This document shows, piece after piece, positions 38,042-47,005 of a DNA stretch of 64,000 nucleotides. The stretch's first letter is position 1, and each line of letters starts with the position of its first letter. Origin of the DNA: Solibacteraceae bacterium (GTDB lineage: Bacteria > Acidobacteriota > Terriglobia > Bryobacterales > Bryobacteraceae); contig JAJPJX010000057.1 in assembly GCA_021324015.1 (NCBI GenBank), positions 21,596 through 85,595 on the forward strand, in the 5' to 3' direction. Under the pieces are notes generated by a model. It was not told the DNA's origin. It searched no databases and was given only the letters and a program-made list of their open reading frames with translations. A program made the position numbers and the translations under genes.

Positions 38042-39072
38042 GCGAAGAAAAACTGGGGGCTGCCATCCTGGGAACCGGCGACGTTTCCGGCGAGCACATC
38101 AAGGCCTACCAGCAGAACCCCTATACCGAGGTGCGCGCCATGCTCAGCCACGACCGCGCACGCGTGGAAGCCAAGGCCGCGCAATACGGCTTATCCGGCT
38201 GCCGTGCTTACACCAGCCTCGAAGAACTGCTCAAGGACGACTCGATCCAGGTAGTCTCCATCTGCACGCCGCATCATCTGCATGCCGAGCAGGCGATCGC
38301 CTGCGCCGAATCCGGCCGGCATGTGCTGGTCGAGAAACCAGTGGCGCTCGATCTCGATAGCTTGCGCAGACTCGATGCGGCGGTGCGCAAGGCCGGCGTG
38401 CGCAGCCTGGCGAGCTTCGTGCTGCGCTGGAACCCGCTGTATACGACCATCAAGGCCATCCTGGCCGACGGCACGATCGGCGACCTTTTCTATGCTGAAC
38501 TGGATTACTTTCACGGCATCGGGCGCTGGTACACCGGATACGAATGGATCCGCAAGAAAGCCATGGGCGGAAGCAGCCTGCTCACCGGCGGGTGCCACGC
38601 GGTGGACGGCCTGCGCTGGTTTTTGGACCAGGAGGCTATCGAGGTTTTCAGTTTCGCGAACTGGAGCAAAGGCAATCCCCTAGGCTACGAGTATGAGCCG
38701 AACAGCGTCACGCTGATCCGGTTCGCGGACGGGCAGGTCGGGAAAGTGGGCAGTTCCGTCGAGTGCGTGATGCCCTACGCCTTCAATATCCTCCTGATGG
38801 GCAACCAGGGCACGATTCGGAACAACCAACTCTTCACCAGGCGCTGGCCCGGGCAAACGGGTTGGGCGGCGATTCCCACGATTCTGCCCGACAGCGGGGC
38901 GGTGACCCATCATCCGTTCCACGCCGAGATCGATCATTTCGTGGAGTGTATCCGCAGCGGCAGGGAGTCGCACTGCAACCTGGCGGATGCGGTGAAGACC
39001 CATGAAATCTGCCTGGCAAGCGAGATCTCCGCGCGGACGAACCGGCCGGTGCGGCTGCCGCTTAGCGATTAA
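38038..39072 (+). CDS. Gfo/Idh/MocA family oxidoreductase, cytoplasmic
   Basis: This is a 344-residue enzyme. I start it at the ATG at 38038, which overlaps the previous stop (ATGA) and has GGAG seven bases upstream. It lacks a Tat signal, unlike its two paralogues upstream. The Rossmann ILGTGDVSG motif, the VEKPVALD segment and the TGGCHAVDGLRW sequence, where the catalytic histidine lies, identify the family. It may complete inside the cell what the exported paralogues begin outside, an inference from the operon arrangement. Confidence 0.86.
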   Translation: MSEEKLGAAILGTGDVSGEHIKAYQQNPYTEVRAMLSHDRARVEAKAAQYGLSGCRAYTSLEELLKDDSIQVVSICTPHHLHAEQAIACAESGRHVLVEKPVALDLDSLRRLDAAVRKAGVRSLASFVLRWNPLYTTIKAILADGTIGDLFYAELDYFHGIGRWYTGYEWIRKKAMGGSSLLTGGCHAVDGLRWFLDQEAIEVFSFANWSKGNPLGYEYEPNSVTLIRFADGQVGKVGSSVECVMPYAFNILLMGNQGTIRNNQLFTRRWPGQTGWAAIPTILPDSGAVTHHPFHAEIDHFVECIRSGRESHCNLADAVKTHEICLASEISARTNRPVRLPLSD

Positions 39073-39094
39073 ATTAAACTGCTCGAACCGCAAT

Positions 39095-41815
39095 CTACTC
39101 GACTCGCAATGCGTCTGTCGGATTGACACCCGAGGCCCGACGCGCGGGAACGAAGGCCGCGCCCAGCCCAGCCGAACAAAGCGCCAGCATGGCGATAGCG
39201 ATCACGATGGGGTCGAAGGGTTTCACGTCATAGAGCTGCGACTCCACCAGCCGGCCCAGCGCCCAGACAACCGGCAGACCGATGCCGATTCCGCAAAGGA
39301 CCATCGCTAATGCATCGCGAAGCACCAGCCAGATTGCCGACCAGCGTCTGGCGCCGAGCGCCAGGCGGATCCCGATCTCGCGCGTGCGTTGCGTCACGAC
39401 AAACGACATCACGCCATACAGACCCACTAGCGAAAGCAGCAGCGCCAGTACGCCGAAGCCGCCGGATAACCTCGCCAGCATGTGCTCAGTGTTCAAGGAG
39501 CGATCGACCTGCTCCTCTAAGGTGCGGAAATTGGTCATGGGCAACGCCGGATCGACGCCGCGCACAATTGTGCGAAGCGTTCTGAAAGACGATTGCCCGG
39601 TTCCATGAACTCGCACGTAGAAGGTGGCCGCGGCTTCTCCCTGGAACGGGAAAAAGGCCTGCTCCGATTCCTCGCGAATCCCGCGATAACTGAAGTTCGA
39701 CACCACGCCGACAATTTCGGTGTTCGGCCTGGCGTCCGGTCCCGAGCCCTGGCAGATGCGCACCCCCAACGGGTTCCGCCCTCCCAGGTAACGCTTCACG
39801 AATGCCTGGTTCACGATCGCCGAGCGCCAGCCCCGTACGCCAGGCGCCCCGATATCGTGGTCGTCGAAGTTTCGTCCCGCAATCACTTTGATGCCCATGG
39901 TTGGGAAGAATCCTGGCGTAACGGAATTCAAATTCACGTCGCCGTCGGTCGAAAATCGTTTGTCTGCCAGGATCGTCATCGGATTGTTCCAGCTTCCGCC
40001 GGTCAGCAGTGCGAATCGCGCAACCGAGGACTCCTGAACGATCGGGGACTGCCGAATGGTTTCGTCGATGCGGCGAATCAGCCGGTTCCCCTCCTCTTCG
40101 GAATACCCGCTTCGCTGGCAGTCGATTCCGAATGAGACAAGGCTCGCCGTTGGGAATCCCGGCCCTTTCGCCATCAAGGCATCCAGAGTCCTGACGAACA
40201 ACGCGGCGCTGACCACCAGGATCAGAGTCAAGGCAATCTGCACCGTCACAATCAGCCTGCGAAGCCGGACGCTGCCGAACCCGGTGCCGCCTCGCTCACG
40301 GAGCGATGACACCAGCGACCGCCGCCCGGCCTGCCATGCCGGTGCGAGACCACTCAAAATGCCCGCCGCCATGCTGGCGGCAAACGCAAAGAGCAGCAGC
40401 CGTAAGTCTACGTTCGCGTGCAAAGCGGTTTCGCTAGCGCTCGCGCCCACGGCGGAGGTCCCGCTGGGGGGAAGGAGTGCAATCAAGGTTCGCACGGCAA
40501 GCGGAGCGGCCGCCGTGCCGAGCAATCCTCCCGCCAGCCCAATCAGCAGGCTTTCGGTCAGTAGCTGCCGTCCCAACCGCCCGCGCGACGCGCCCAGCGC
40601 CAGCCGTGTGCCGATCTCGCGGTCGCGAGCCGATCCGCGCGCCAGGAACAGTCCGGAGACATTCAGACAGGCCAGCCCCAGCAGCACCGCCGTCACCGCG
40701 AAGAGCACCCATAACGGTTCCATCATCCGCCGCCTCAGTGCGGAATGGCCTTGCGGCGCGGCCATGAGCACCAGCGACGAACGGAGAAATCTCTGCCGGC
40801 GTTCTGCCGTGATCACGGGAAATCCCGGGCGGCTCATATCCTGCTGCAGCATCGCCTTGAACCACGGTTGCAGCCCCGCCTCGGCTTCCCGCAGCGTGAC
40901 GCCCGGATTCAACCGGCCCAGCACTTGCATCCAGCGGGTGCGGCGGTCGTGAAGATCCTTGAAGCCGGGGATGATCGCCGTCGCCATCGAGGCGGGAATC
41001 CAGAGCGATGGAACCTCACCGACGTCGATGCCCCGAAATGTCGAAGCGGCCACTCCGATTACGGTCAGCGGATGCCGATTCACCAGCACCTTCCGGCCGA
41101 CCACATCGGCAGCGCCTGCGAGTTGCGTTTTCCAAAAATCGTAGGAGATCACCGCCACCGGATTGGCGTCCGGCCGGCGATCGTCGTCATTCGTGAGCAC
41201 CTGCCCCAGGGCCGGCCCTGCTCCCAGCACCGGGAAGTAGTTGCCGGAAATGATTTCCGCGGTCGCGGCGCGGGAATCGCTGCCAGTCGAGAGGTTGACC
41301 ATCGTGAGCGCGCGGCAGAATACGCCTTCGAAAATCTGTTTCTGCTGATCCAGATCGCGGCAGATGGGATAAGACAGGAGATTCCAACTGCCAAAGCCAC
41401 TTGCGACCATGTCGCCTTTCCAATCGACCAAAACCAGCCGCTCCGGCTGGCGCACCGGCAAGGCGTGCAGCAGCACCTGGTCCACCAGCGAGTAGATCGC
41501 CGTCGTCGCTCCAATGCCGAGCATCAGTGAGAGCACGGCGGTGACGGTGAACGATGGCGTCTTGCGAAAAGAGCGCACAGTGAAGCGGAGATCGTAGACG
41601 AAATCCCGCAGCCATCGAGTCAGCCAGATGTCCCGTACTTCTTCTTGAATTTGCGCGACTCCGCCCAGTTCCAGCAGGGCCTGCCTGCGTGCTTCGTCCG
41701 CCGGCAGCCCGGTTTGCTCGAAATCGTGGATTCGCCGCTCGAGATGGTAGCGCAGTTCGCGGTCCAGGCTGCTTTCCAGCTTCCCGCGCCGGAGCCAATT
41801 CACCAGTTCTCTCAT
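39095..41815 (-). CDS. ADOP family ABC-type permease (MacB/FtsX-like)
   Basis: This is a 906-residue protein. A ~75-residue N-terminal region (MRELVNWLRRGKLE, DEARRQALLELGG) typical of acidobacterial duplicated orphan permeases precedes two copies of a MacB periplasmic-core plus FtsX membrane module. Transmembrane helices are visible near residues 90-110, 375-520 and 780-890. No ATPase gene is adjacent, which is why the family is called orphan. The transported substrate is unknown. Its start overlaps the stop of the PadR gene by 4 bases, the standard arrangement of this family. Confidence 0.9.
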   Translation of the reverse strand: MRELVNWLRRGKLESSLDRELRYHLERRIHDFEQTGLPADEARRQALLELGGVAQIQEEVRDIWLTRWLRDFVYDLRFTVRSFRKTPSFTVTAVLSLMLGIGATTAIYSLVDQVLLHALPVRQPERLVLVDWKGDMVASGFGSWNLLSYPICRDLDQQKQIFEGVFCRALTMVNLSTGSDSRAATAEIISGNYFPVLGAGPALGQVLTNDDDRRPDANPVAVISYDFWKTQLAGAADVVGRKVLVNRHPLTVIGVAASTFRGIDVGEVPSLWIPASMATAIIPGFKDLHDRRTRWMQVLGRLNPGVTLREAEAGLQPWFKAMLQQDMSRPGFPVITAERRQRFLRSSLVLMAAPQGHSALRRRMMEPLWVLFAVTAVLLGLACLNVSGLFLARGSARDREIGTRLALGASRGRLGRQLLTESLLIGLAGGLLGTAAAPLAVRTLIALLPPSGTSAVGASASETALHANVDLRLLLFAFAASMAAGILSGLAPAWQAGRRSLVSSLRERGGTGFGSVRLRRLIVTVQIALTLILVVSAALFVRTLDALMAKGPGFPTASLVSFGIDCQRSGYSEEEGNRLIRRIDETIRQSPIVQESSVARFALLTGGSWNNPMTILADKRFSTDGDVNLNSVTPGFFPTMGIKVIAGRNFDDHDIGAPGVRGWRSAIVNQAFVKRYLGGRNPLGVRICQGSGPDARPNTEIVGVVSNFSYRGIREESEQAFFPFQGEAAATFYVRVHGTGQSSFRTLRTIVRGVDPALPMTNFRTLEEQVDRSLNTEHMLARLSGGFGVLALLLSLVGLYGVMSFVVTQRTREIGIRLALGARRWSAIWLVLRDALAMVLCGIGIGLPVVWALGRLVESQLYDVKPFDPIVIAIAMLALCSAGLGAAFVPARRASGVNPTDALRVE

Positions 41816-42150
41816 CGGGTGCCCTCATTGAAAATGAGCTGAACCGCTCCGGCGAGGCGTGCCCAACTGTCTTTTTCGGCGGCGAGTTGCTTGCGCCCGG
41901 AAGCCGTCAAGGAATAGAACTTCGCGTCGCGCCCCGTTTCCGATTGTTTCCATTCGGCCCGAAGCCATCCCTTTTGCTCCAGCCTGTGCAGCGCGGGATA
42001 GAGAGAGCCTTGGTTCACTCTGACCACCGCCCGCGAGACTTGGTCCAGTCTTTGGGCAATGCCGTAGCCATGGGCGGGCTCCAGCGACAGAATCTGCAAA
42101 ATCAGCATGTCCAGTGTGCCTTGCGGAATGGGAAAACGCGAGGAAGACAT
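41812..42150 (-). CDS. PadR family transcriptional regulator (acidobacterial ADOP-linked type)
   Basis: This is a 112-residue winged-helix protein. The PIPQGTLDMLILQIL start, HGYGIAQRL, QGSLYPALHRLEQKGWL and SETGRDAKFYSLT motifs are diagnostic of PadR. I use the ATG at 42150; a TTG directly before it would add one residue. The 4-base overlap with the ADOP permease means the two are co-expressed. The regulator probably controls its own operon in response to a small ligand. Confidence 0.92.
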   Translation of the reverse strand: MSSSRFPIPQGTLDMLILQILSLEPAHGYGIAQRLDQVSRAVVRVNQGSLYPALHRLEQKGWLRAEWKQSETGRDAKFYSLTASGRKQLAAEKDSWARLAGAVQLIFNEGTR

Positions 42151-42241
42151 CAATATCCCGACCTTCGACCTATCAGCCTAGCGCATGATAGGTAGAAGGT
42201 CAAGGCATAAGGTACAGCCCTGCCGCGGGAGCTAATAGTCT

Positions 42242-43132
42242 CTAAAGCCGGATCCTGTAAATCTTCAGGGCCGTCTTTCCGAGGATCCACTCCTTGTCCT
42301 CGGCCGTGAAGAAAGGGATCAGGTCTTTCATCACCACATACTCGAAGAAATTGGCGTAAACCAGGCGCCGCGGACCGTAGCGGTCGTACAGCCGGCGGAG
42401 AAACGGCCAGACATCCCGGTAGGGCAGTTCCTTGGTCTTGGAAAGGTTGATCATGGTCGTGCGGATATACACGTTGGGAAGCCGGGCCATGTCCAGCAGC
42501 GGCCCGAAGCCCTCGCTATCCGGCTTGGTGATGTCAATCATCGCCATGTGATCGACCACCACGGTGACGCCGGGGAACCGGCGGGCCATGTCGGCCACCT
42601 GGTTCACCTGGTGCGGCGCCAGAAAGATGTGAAAGACGGCGCCGAGCTCTTCCGCTTTTTTCCAGAGGGGATAGCACACCGGATCGTTGAACCAGACAAC
42701 GTTGCGGTCGTAGATAGGGCTGATCCGCAGACCGATCAGGCCGTCTTCTTTCATGAGCCGCTCCAGACGCGACGGGTTCTCTTTGTCGTCAGGCCGGAAG
42801 AGCCGGTAGCCAACCAGCAGGCCATAGCCGGAAAACTTACGGGGATACGTTTTGACGCAGTGGATGGTGTAGGAATTGTCCCGCCCGTAATAGCAGACGT
42901 GCGAGATCACGACATGATCGTTCTGTTGCAGCTCCATCTCATGGAGCAGATACTCGGCCGAATAGTCATACGGCACGAGCTCCTTCGGGCAGGTGGCCAG
43001 CTCCTGGCGGATCGGAAAACGCGGGTCGTTCACCACCCAGGCGTGCTCGGCGGCATTGACCACCGGCGGACGTCCGGGAGCCGCGGGCAGGGCCGCTGCG
43101 GCGCCCGCCTGCAAGAGGTCGCGGCGCGTCAT
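42242..43132 (-). CDS. Amidohydrolase family protein (amidohydrolase 2 type)
   Basis: This 296-residue TIM-barrel protein has an N-terminal signal that could be Tat (TRRDLLQAGAAAAL). The GLRISPIYD, VVDHMAMI and YANFFEYVVMKD segments follow the amidohydrolase-2 fold. The N-terminal H-x-H metal motif is not evident: the AEHAW segment offers only one histidine, so its metal centre may be altered. Family members hydrolyse or decarboxylate cyclic acids and lactones. It lies 23 bases downstream of a URO-D-family gene and may be co-transcribed with it. Confidence 0.8.
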   Translation of the reverse strand: MTRRDLLQAGAAAALPAAPGRPPVVNAAEHAWVVNDPRFPIRQELATCPKELVPYDYSAEYLLHEMELQQNDHVVISHVCYYGRDNSYTIHCVKTYPRKFSGYGLLVGYRLFRPDDKENPSRLERLMKEDGLIGLRISPIYDRNVVWFNDPVCYPLWKKAEELGAVFHIFLAPHQVNQVADMARRFPGVTVVVDHMAMIDITKPDSEGFGPLLDMARLPNVYIRTTMINLSKTKELPYRDVWPFLRRLYDRYGPRRLVYANFFEYVVMKDLIPFFTAEDKEWILGKTALKIYRIRL

Positions 43133-43155
43133 GCGGCAATGCTATCACACCGCTC

Positions 43156-44583
43156 TCAGTAGCTCAGCAGCACGTGCCAGATGTAGAGGTAGGCGAGGCC
43201 GTCGATCTCCTCCCACACGCGCCGGACCAGAGCGGGGTCCCCGGAGATAGGCGGCAGTTCCGGCAGTTTCTCTTCAAAGGGCAAGCAGACGCCGGGCGGC
43301 ACTCTGGGCGCGGACAACCAGTCCGGCGACCCGGGGCTGGGCGCGGCGGGGGCAGGCGGCAGCTTGCCGGAGGGAGAGGATGCGGAGCGGTACACGCCGT
43401 ACTCCAGGGTGGCATCCGTCATGGCGCGCAAGTTCTCCGGCGCGGCGTCGTTTTGCATGATGGCGGCGGCGTCCATGATATAGCCGCCGCCGGCGCCCAG
43501 CGTCTCGATCAGTTGCTGGCAGCACGCCTTCACCTCTTCGGGCTTGGCAAAAGCCAGCAGCGCGTTGGGCACGCCGCCGCTCAGACAAAACTTCTTGCCA
43601 AGAGCCTGCCGCGCCGCCCGCACATCCGTGCGGTCGATGTGGAACATGATGCTGCCAGCGGGCAGTTCGGCGAAGCGCTCCAGGTGCGCGTCCCACTTCC
43701 CTTCGGCATAAAACAGGACCTGGTTTCCCTGCCCCCACAACGCCTCCACAATGGGCTTCAGCGTGGGCCAGTAGATCGTCTCGAAGTGCTCGCGGGAAAT
43801 AAACGGTGTGCAGCCGCGATGCATCCAGATGGGGATGGGGATCTGTTTGCCCGGGTCGGCGCTGGTGAGCGCGATGTAGCCCAAGTGCGGCATCAGCGCC
43901 TGGCAGGCTTTCTGCACCTTTTCGGGGATCTCCTGCAAGTCGAACGCCAGCCCCAGGTAGCCGCGCAGCTTGTCGGCCAGGATATCCAGCGGCGCTTTCA
44001 ACATCCCGCAGATGGCGGAGACCGTGCCGCACTCCCGGCGCATCCGTTCGATCTGCGGCCCGAACGCCTGAAAGTAGCTCAGCATGGCCATGCCGCCCTT
44101 GACGAACGAGAGATTGTTGCGGTACGACGCGGGCTTACCCTTGGCGCTGACCTCGCCGCTCACGCGCGGCAGCCAGGTCTCGTAGAGAAAGCGCGTGGGA
44201 TCCTCGATCAGCTCGTCGTACTCCTCGCGCTTCATGAAGGCGTCCTGCTCGCCGGGTTCGCGGTACTGGAAGCAGACATCGGGACCCACGTCGATACCGG
44301 GGGCGCCGTAGTACCGCAGACCGATGGCCTGTGTGAGGCCGGTCCACACGTACACCATGTTGGGCACGGCGGCATCCCAGTCGAAATCCTTGCAGCAGCG
44401 GATGACGGCTTCGAAGGCCAGGCGGTAGTCGTGCGTGACCTGCTGGCAGGTATAGCCGGCATACCTGGCGGTAACCTCGGCCGCGAAAGGCCGCAGCGGA
44501 ACGCGATCCGGCACACCGTTACGCATCGCCGTGACGTAGCGCTGGAGCCGTTCGGCGTACAGTTCCTCGGTCGGTCTGTTCAT
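43156..44583 (-). CDS. Uroporphyrinogen decarboxylase (URO-D) family protein
   Basis: This is a 475-residue protein, longer than haem-pathway HemE (about 350). It has URO-D-family TIM-barrel features: VPLRPF near the N-terminus, LPHLGYIALTSADPGKQIPI in the middle, and FHIDRTDVRAARQALGKKFCLSGGVPN. These match the branch related to cobalamin-dependent methyltransferases (MtaA/CmuA-like) and proteins of unknown function rather than HemE. A Pro-rich linker (about 410-435) precedes a short C-terminal extension. The substrate is unknown. It is divergent from the Gfo/Idh/MocA gene at 44699. Confidence 0.82.
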   Translation of the reverse strand: MNRPTEELYAERLQRYVTAMRNGVPDRVPLRPFAAEVTARYAGYTCQQVTHDYRLAFEAVIRCCKDFDWDAAVPNMVYVWTGLTQAIGLRYYGAPGIDVGPDVCFQYREPGEQDAFMKREEYDELIEDPTRFLYETWLPRVSGEVSAKGKPASYRNNLSFVKGGMAMLSYFQAFGPQIERMRRECGTVSAICGMLKAPLDILADKLRGYLGLAFDLQEIPEKVQKACQALMPHLGYIALTSADPGKQIPIPIWMHRGCTPFISREHFETIYWPTLKPIVEALWGQGNQVLFYAEGKWDAHLERFAELPAGSIMFHIDRTDVRAARQALGKKFCLSGGVPNALLAFAKPEEVKACCQQLIETLGAGGGYIMDAAAIMQNDAAPENLRAMTDATLEYGVYRSASSPSGKLPPAPAAPSPGSPDWLSAPRVPPGVCLPFEEKLPELPPISGDPALVRRVWEEIDGLAYLYIWHVLLSY

Positions 44584-44698
44584 GCCAATCCCGTTTTCAG
44601 AGCGATTCTAGCCGCTGGCATCGGCCGGGGCAATCATATCTTCCGATCTTGAGGCCTGATTTCTGGTAATGTGACGGATAAGGAGGCGACGCGACTCC

Positions 44699-45946
44699 GT
44701 GAACCGGCGTACGTTCCTGCGAAATTCGTTGACCACGGCGGCAGCTTTTCCGTACGTGGCGCGCCACACGGTGCTGGGCGCGAATGACCGCATCCAGGTG
44801 GGCATCATCGGGCTGGGCGGCCGCGCCCGCTGGCTGATCCAGCACGAGGATTTCGGCGAAGGCCGCATTGTGGCCGTGGCGGACTGCTTCCGCCCCCGCC
44901 TGGACGAAGCCGCCAAGGTCCATCCGGACGGCGCAACATGGGCCAAGTATCCCGACTACCGCCGCATGTTCGAAAAAGAGAAGCTCGACGCAGTCTTCGT
45001 TGAAACCACCACGCACGCCCGCGTGCTCATCTGCATGCAGGCGCTCGCAGCCGGGCTGGACGTTTACGGCGAAAAGCCCATCACCCTCACGGTGGAAGAG
45101 GGCCGCCGGCTCACGCGCGCCGTGCGCTACCACAAACGCGTCTTCCAGACCGGCACGCAGCAGCGCTCGATGCCCATCAACATCTACGCCAGCCGGCTGG
45201 TGAAGGAGGGAAAGATCGGCCGGATCGAAAAGGTGGTGGTCTGCAATTTCCTCCCGCCGAAGCGCTGGACGCCGCAGCCGGAGCAACCGGTGCCGGACGG
45301 CCTGGACTGGGATCAGTGGTGCAACCAGACCCAACTGCGGCCCTATCATCCACGGTTGCAGTTCGGCTGGTCGAGCTGGTGGGATTACGATGGCGGCGGC
45401 GAATCGTGGGGTGTCACGGGCTGGGGCACGCATTCGCTCGACCAGGTACAGGCCGCTCTGGGCGCCGACCACACGGGTCCGGTCGAAATCTGGCCGGAAG
45501 AACCCGGCCCTCTGGCCCGCGTAAGCATGCGGTACGCCTCCGGCGCAGTGGTAAAACTCGAAGAGCCCAAGAAAGAGAATCACGATCAACTGGGGGCCAT
45601 CTTCCATGGGACGAAGGGGCGGATCCAGATTCTGCGCGGAGATTTCGTCGCGGACCCGCCCGAACTGAAGGCCGGGGCGCCGGACGTCACCAAGGAGGGC
45701 CCCGGCGAGGACAGCTTCCACTTACGCAACTTCTTCGAGTGCATGCGCTCGCGCCGGCAGCCGAACGCGGACGTAGAAATCGGCCACCGCTCGACCACGG
45801 TCTGCCACCTGGTGAACATCTGCCGCGACCTGGGCCGCCGCCTGCGGTGGGACCCCGAGGCCGAGCGCTTCTTGGACGACACGGAGGCCGACCGCCTGCT
45901 CTCGCGTCCCCGCCGCAAGGGCTTCGAACTGCCGGTGGTAGGGTGA
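44699..45946 (+). CDS. Gfo/Idh/MocA family oxidoreductase, Tat-exported
   Basis: This is a 415-residue protein with a GTG start, a twin-arginine signal (RRTFLR) and a ~20-residue hydrophobic stretch. The Rossmann GIIGLGGRAR motif, GEKPITLT and the GWGTHSLDQVQ segment with the catalytic-site histidine mark the family. It should act on a sugar in the periplasm. The sugar isomerase-like gene begins 4 bases after its stop, so the pair is an operon. Confidence 0.87.
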   Translation: MNRRTFLRNSLTTAAAFPYVARHTVLGANDRIQVGIIGLGGRARWLIQHEDFGEGRIVAVADCFRPRLDEAAKVHPDGATWAKYPDYRRMFEKEKLDAVFVETTTHARVLICMQALAAGLDVYGEKPITLTVEEGRRLTRAVRYHKRVFQTGTQQRSMPINIYASRLVKEGKIGRIEKVVVCNFLPPKRWTPQPEQPVPDGLDWDQWCNQTQLRPYHPRLQFGWSSWWDYDGGGESWGVTGWGTHSLDQVQAALGADHTGPVEIWPEEPGPLARVSMRYASGAVVKLEEPKKENHDQLGAIFHGTKGRIQILRGDFVADPPELKAGAPDVTKEGPGEDSFHLRNFFECMRSRRQPNADVEIGHRSTTVCHLVNICRDLGRRLRWDPEAERFLDDTEADRLLSRPRRKGFELPVVG

Positions 45947-45950
45947 ATGC

Positions 45951-46844
45951 ATGGCTACGCTCTCCTGCACTCGCCGCCGGTTTCTTGCCGGCACGCTCGC
46001 CTCGCCGCTCGTGGCCGCGGGCGGTTACCGGCCGTCGGTCGCGGCGGCCTTCTACGTCTGGACGCAGGATTTCAGCAAGCGCGGGATCAAGCTCGCCGAC
46101 GGCGTGGAGGAAGCCTTCGCGTCCACCCGCCGCGCCGGTTACCGGAGCGTCGAGTTGATGTCGATCCTCTTCCAGCCGGACATCCGCGAGAAGACCACGG
46201 AAGCGCTCCGGCGGCACGGGCTGGCACTCCCCAGCGTGTATCACGGCGGCCCGATGCACGAGGCGCTGGCGGCGGATAAGACCATCGGCGAGGCGCTGGC
46301 GCTGGCGCAACTGGTGAAGCCGCTCGGCACGCGCTGGATCGACCTCAATCCGAGCCCCAAGCCCCACAACGAGCGAAAGAGCGACGACGAACTCGCCGTA
46401 CAGGCGCGCTCCATCAACCGCCTGGGGAGCGAGCTCGGCAAGCTCGGCATGCGGCTGCAACTCCATCACCACAGTCCCGAGATGGCGGAAAATGCCCGCG
46501 AGTGGCGGCACATTGCGCACAACACGGACGCCGGCCTGGTTTGGTTCTGCATCGACGTCCACTGGGTGCTCCGCGGCGGCCAGGATCCCATGACCATCCT
46601 GCGGGAGGCGGGCACGCGGATCGCCAGCCTGCACCTGCGCAATTCACGCGACGGCGTGTGGCTGGAAGACTTCGGCGACGGAGACATCGATTACCGCGCC
46701 GTGGCCGCGTTCCTGCGGCAGATCGCCTTCCGCGGCATCCTGGTGGTGGAACTGGCCTACGAAAAAGAGACCAAGATCACGCGGACGTTGGAGCAGGACC
46801 TGCGCGCCGGCCGTGAATATACGCGGCGCGTCTTCGGGGCCTGA
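45951..46844 (+). CDS. Sugar phosphate isomerase/epimerase-like TIM barrel protein, Tat-exported
   Basis: This is a 297-residue xylose-isomerase-like barrel. Metal- and substrate-binding segments include YRSVELMSI, LQLHHHSPEM, WFCIDVHWVLRGG and SLHLRNSRDG, each at the end of a barrel strand. A Tat signal (RRRFLAG) at the N-terminus is unusual for a cytoplasmic isomerase family but common in acidobacteria and planctomycetes. It is expected to epimerise or isomerise a keto-sugar made by the upstream oxidoreductase. Confidence 0.86.
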   Translation: MATLSCTRRRFLAGTLASPLVAAGGYRPSVAAAFYVWTQDFSKRGIKLADGVEEAFASTRRAGYRSVELMSILFQPDIREKTTEALRRHGLALPSVYHGGPMHEALAADKTIGEALALAQLVKPLGTRWIDLNPSPKPHNERKSDDELAVQARSINRLGSELGKLGMRLQLHHHSPEMAENAREWRHIAHNTDAGLVWFCIDVHWVLRGGQDPMTILREAGTRIASLHLRNSRDGVWLEDFGDGDIDYRAVAAFLRQIAFRGILVVELAYEKETKITRTLEQDLRAGREYTRRVFGA

Positions 46845-47005
46845 GCATCCCCCCCAGGGCCGTTCCCTGACCGGTCACGGCCTGGTAGGAATGTGCTCGT
46901 TTTCCGGTAGGTCAAATTTTACATTGCGCGGCGCCGGGGCACTGTAATACAGTAGCGCTACGCCAAGCCGGGGCTGTTTTCCGGCGAATGGCACGAGGGG
47001 GGCAA

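Noticed and set aside
43156..44583. Haem biosynthesis HemE
   Set aside because: It is about 120 residues too long and lies with sugar/amidohydrolase genes, not haem genes. Its motifs fit the wider URO-D/methyltransferase family.
46854..46885. Terminator after the sugar isomerase-like gene
   Set aside because: A CCAGGGCCGT/ACGGCCTGG hairpin is visible, but it lacks a T-run; it could be only a weak pause or mRNA-end stabiliser.
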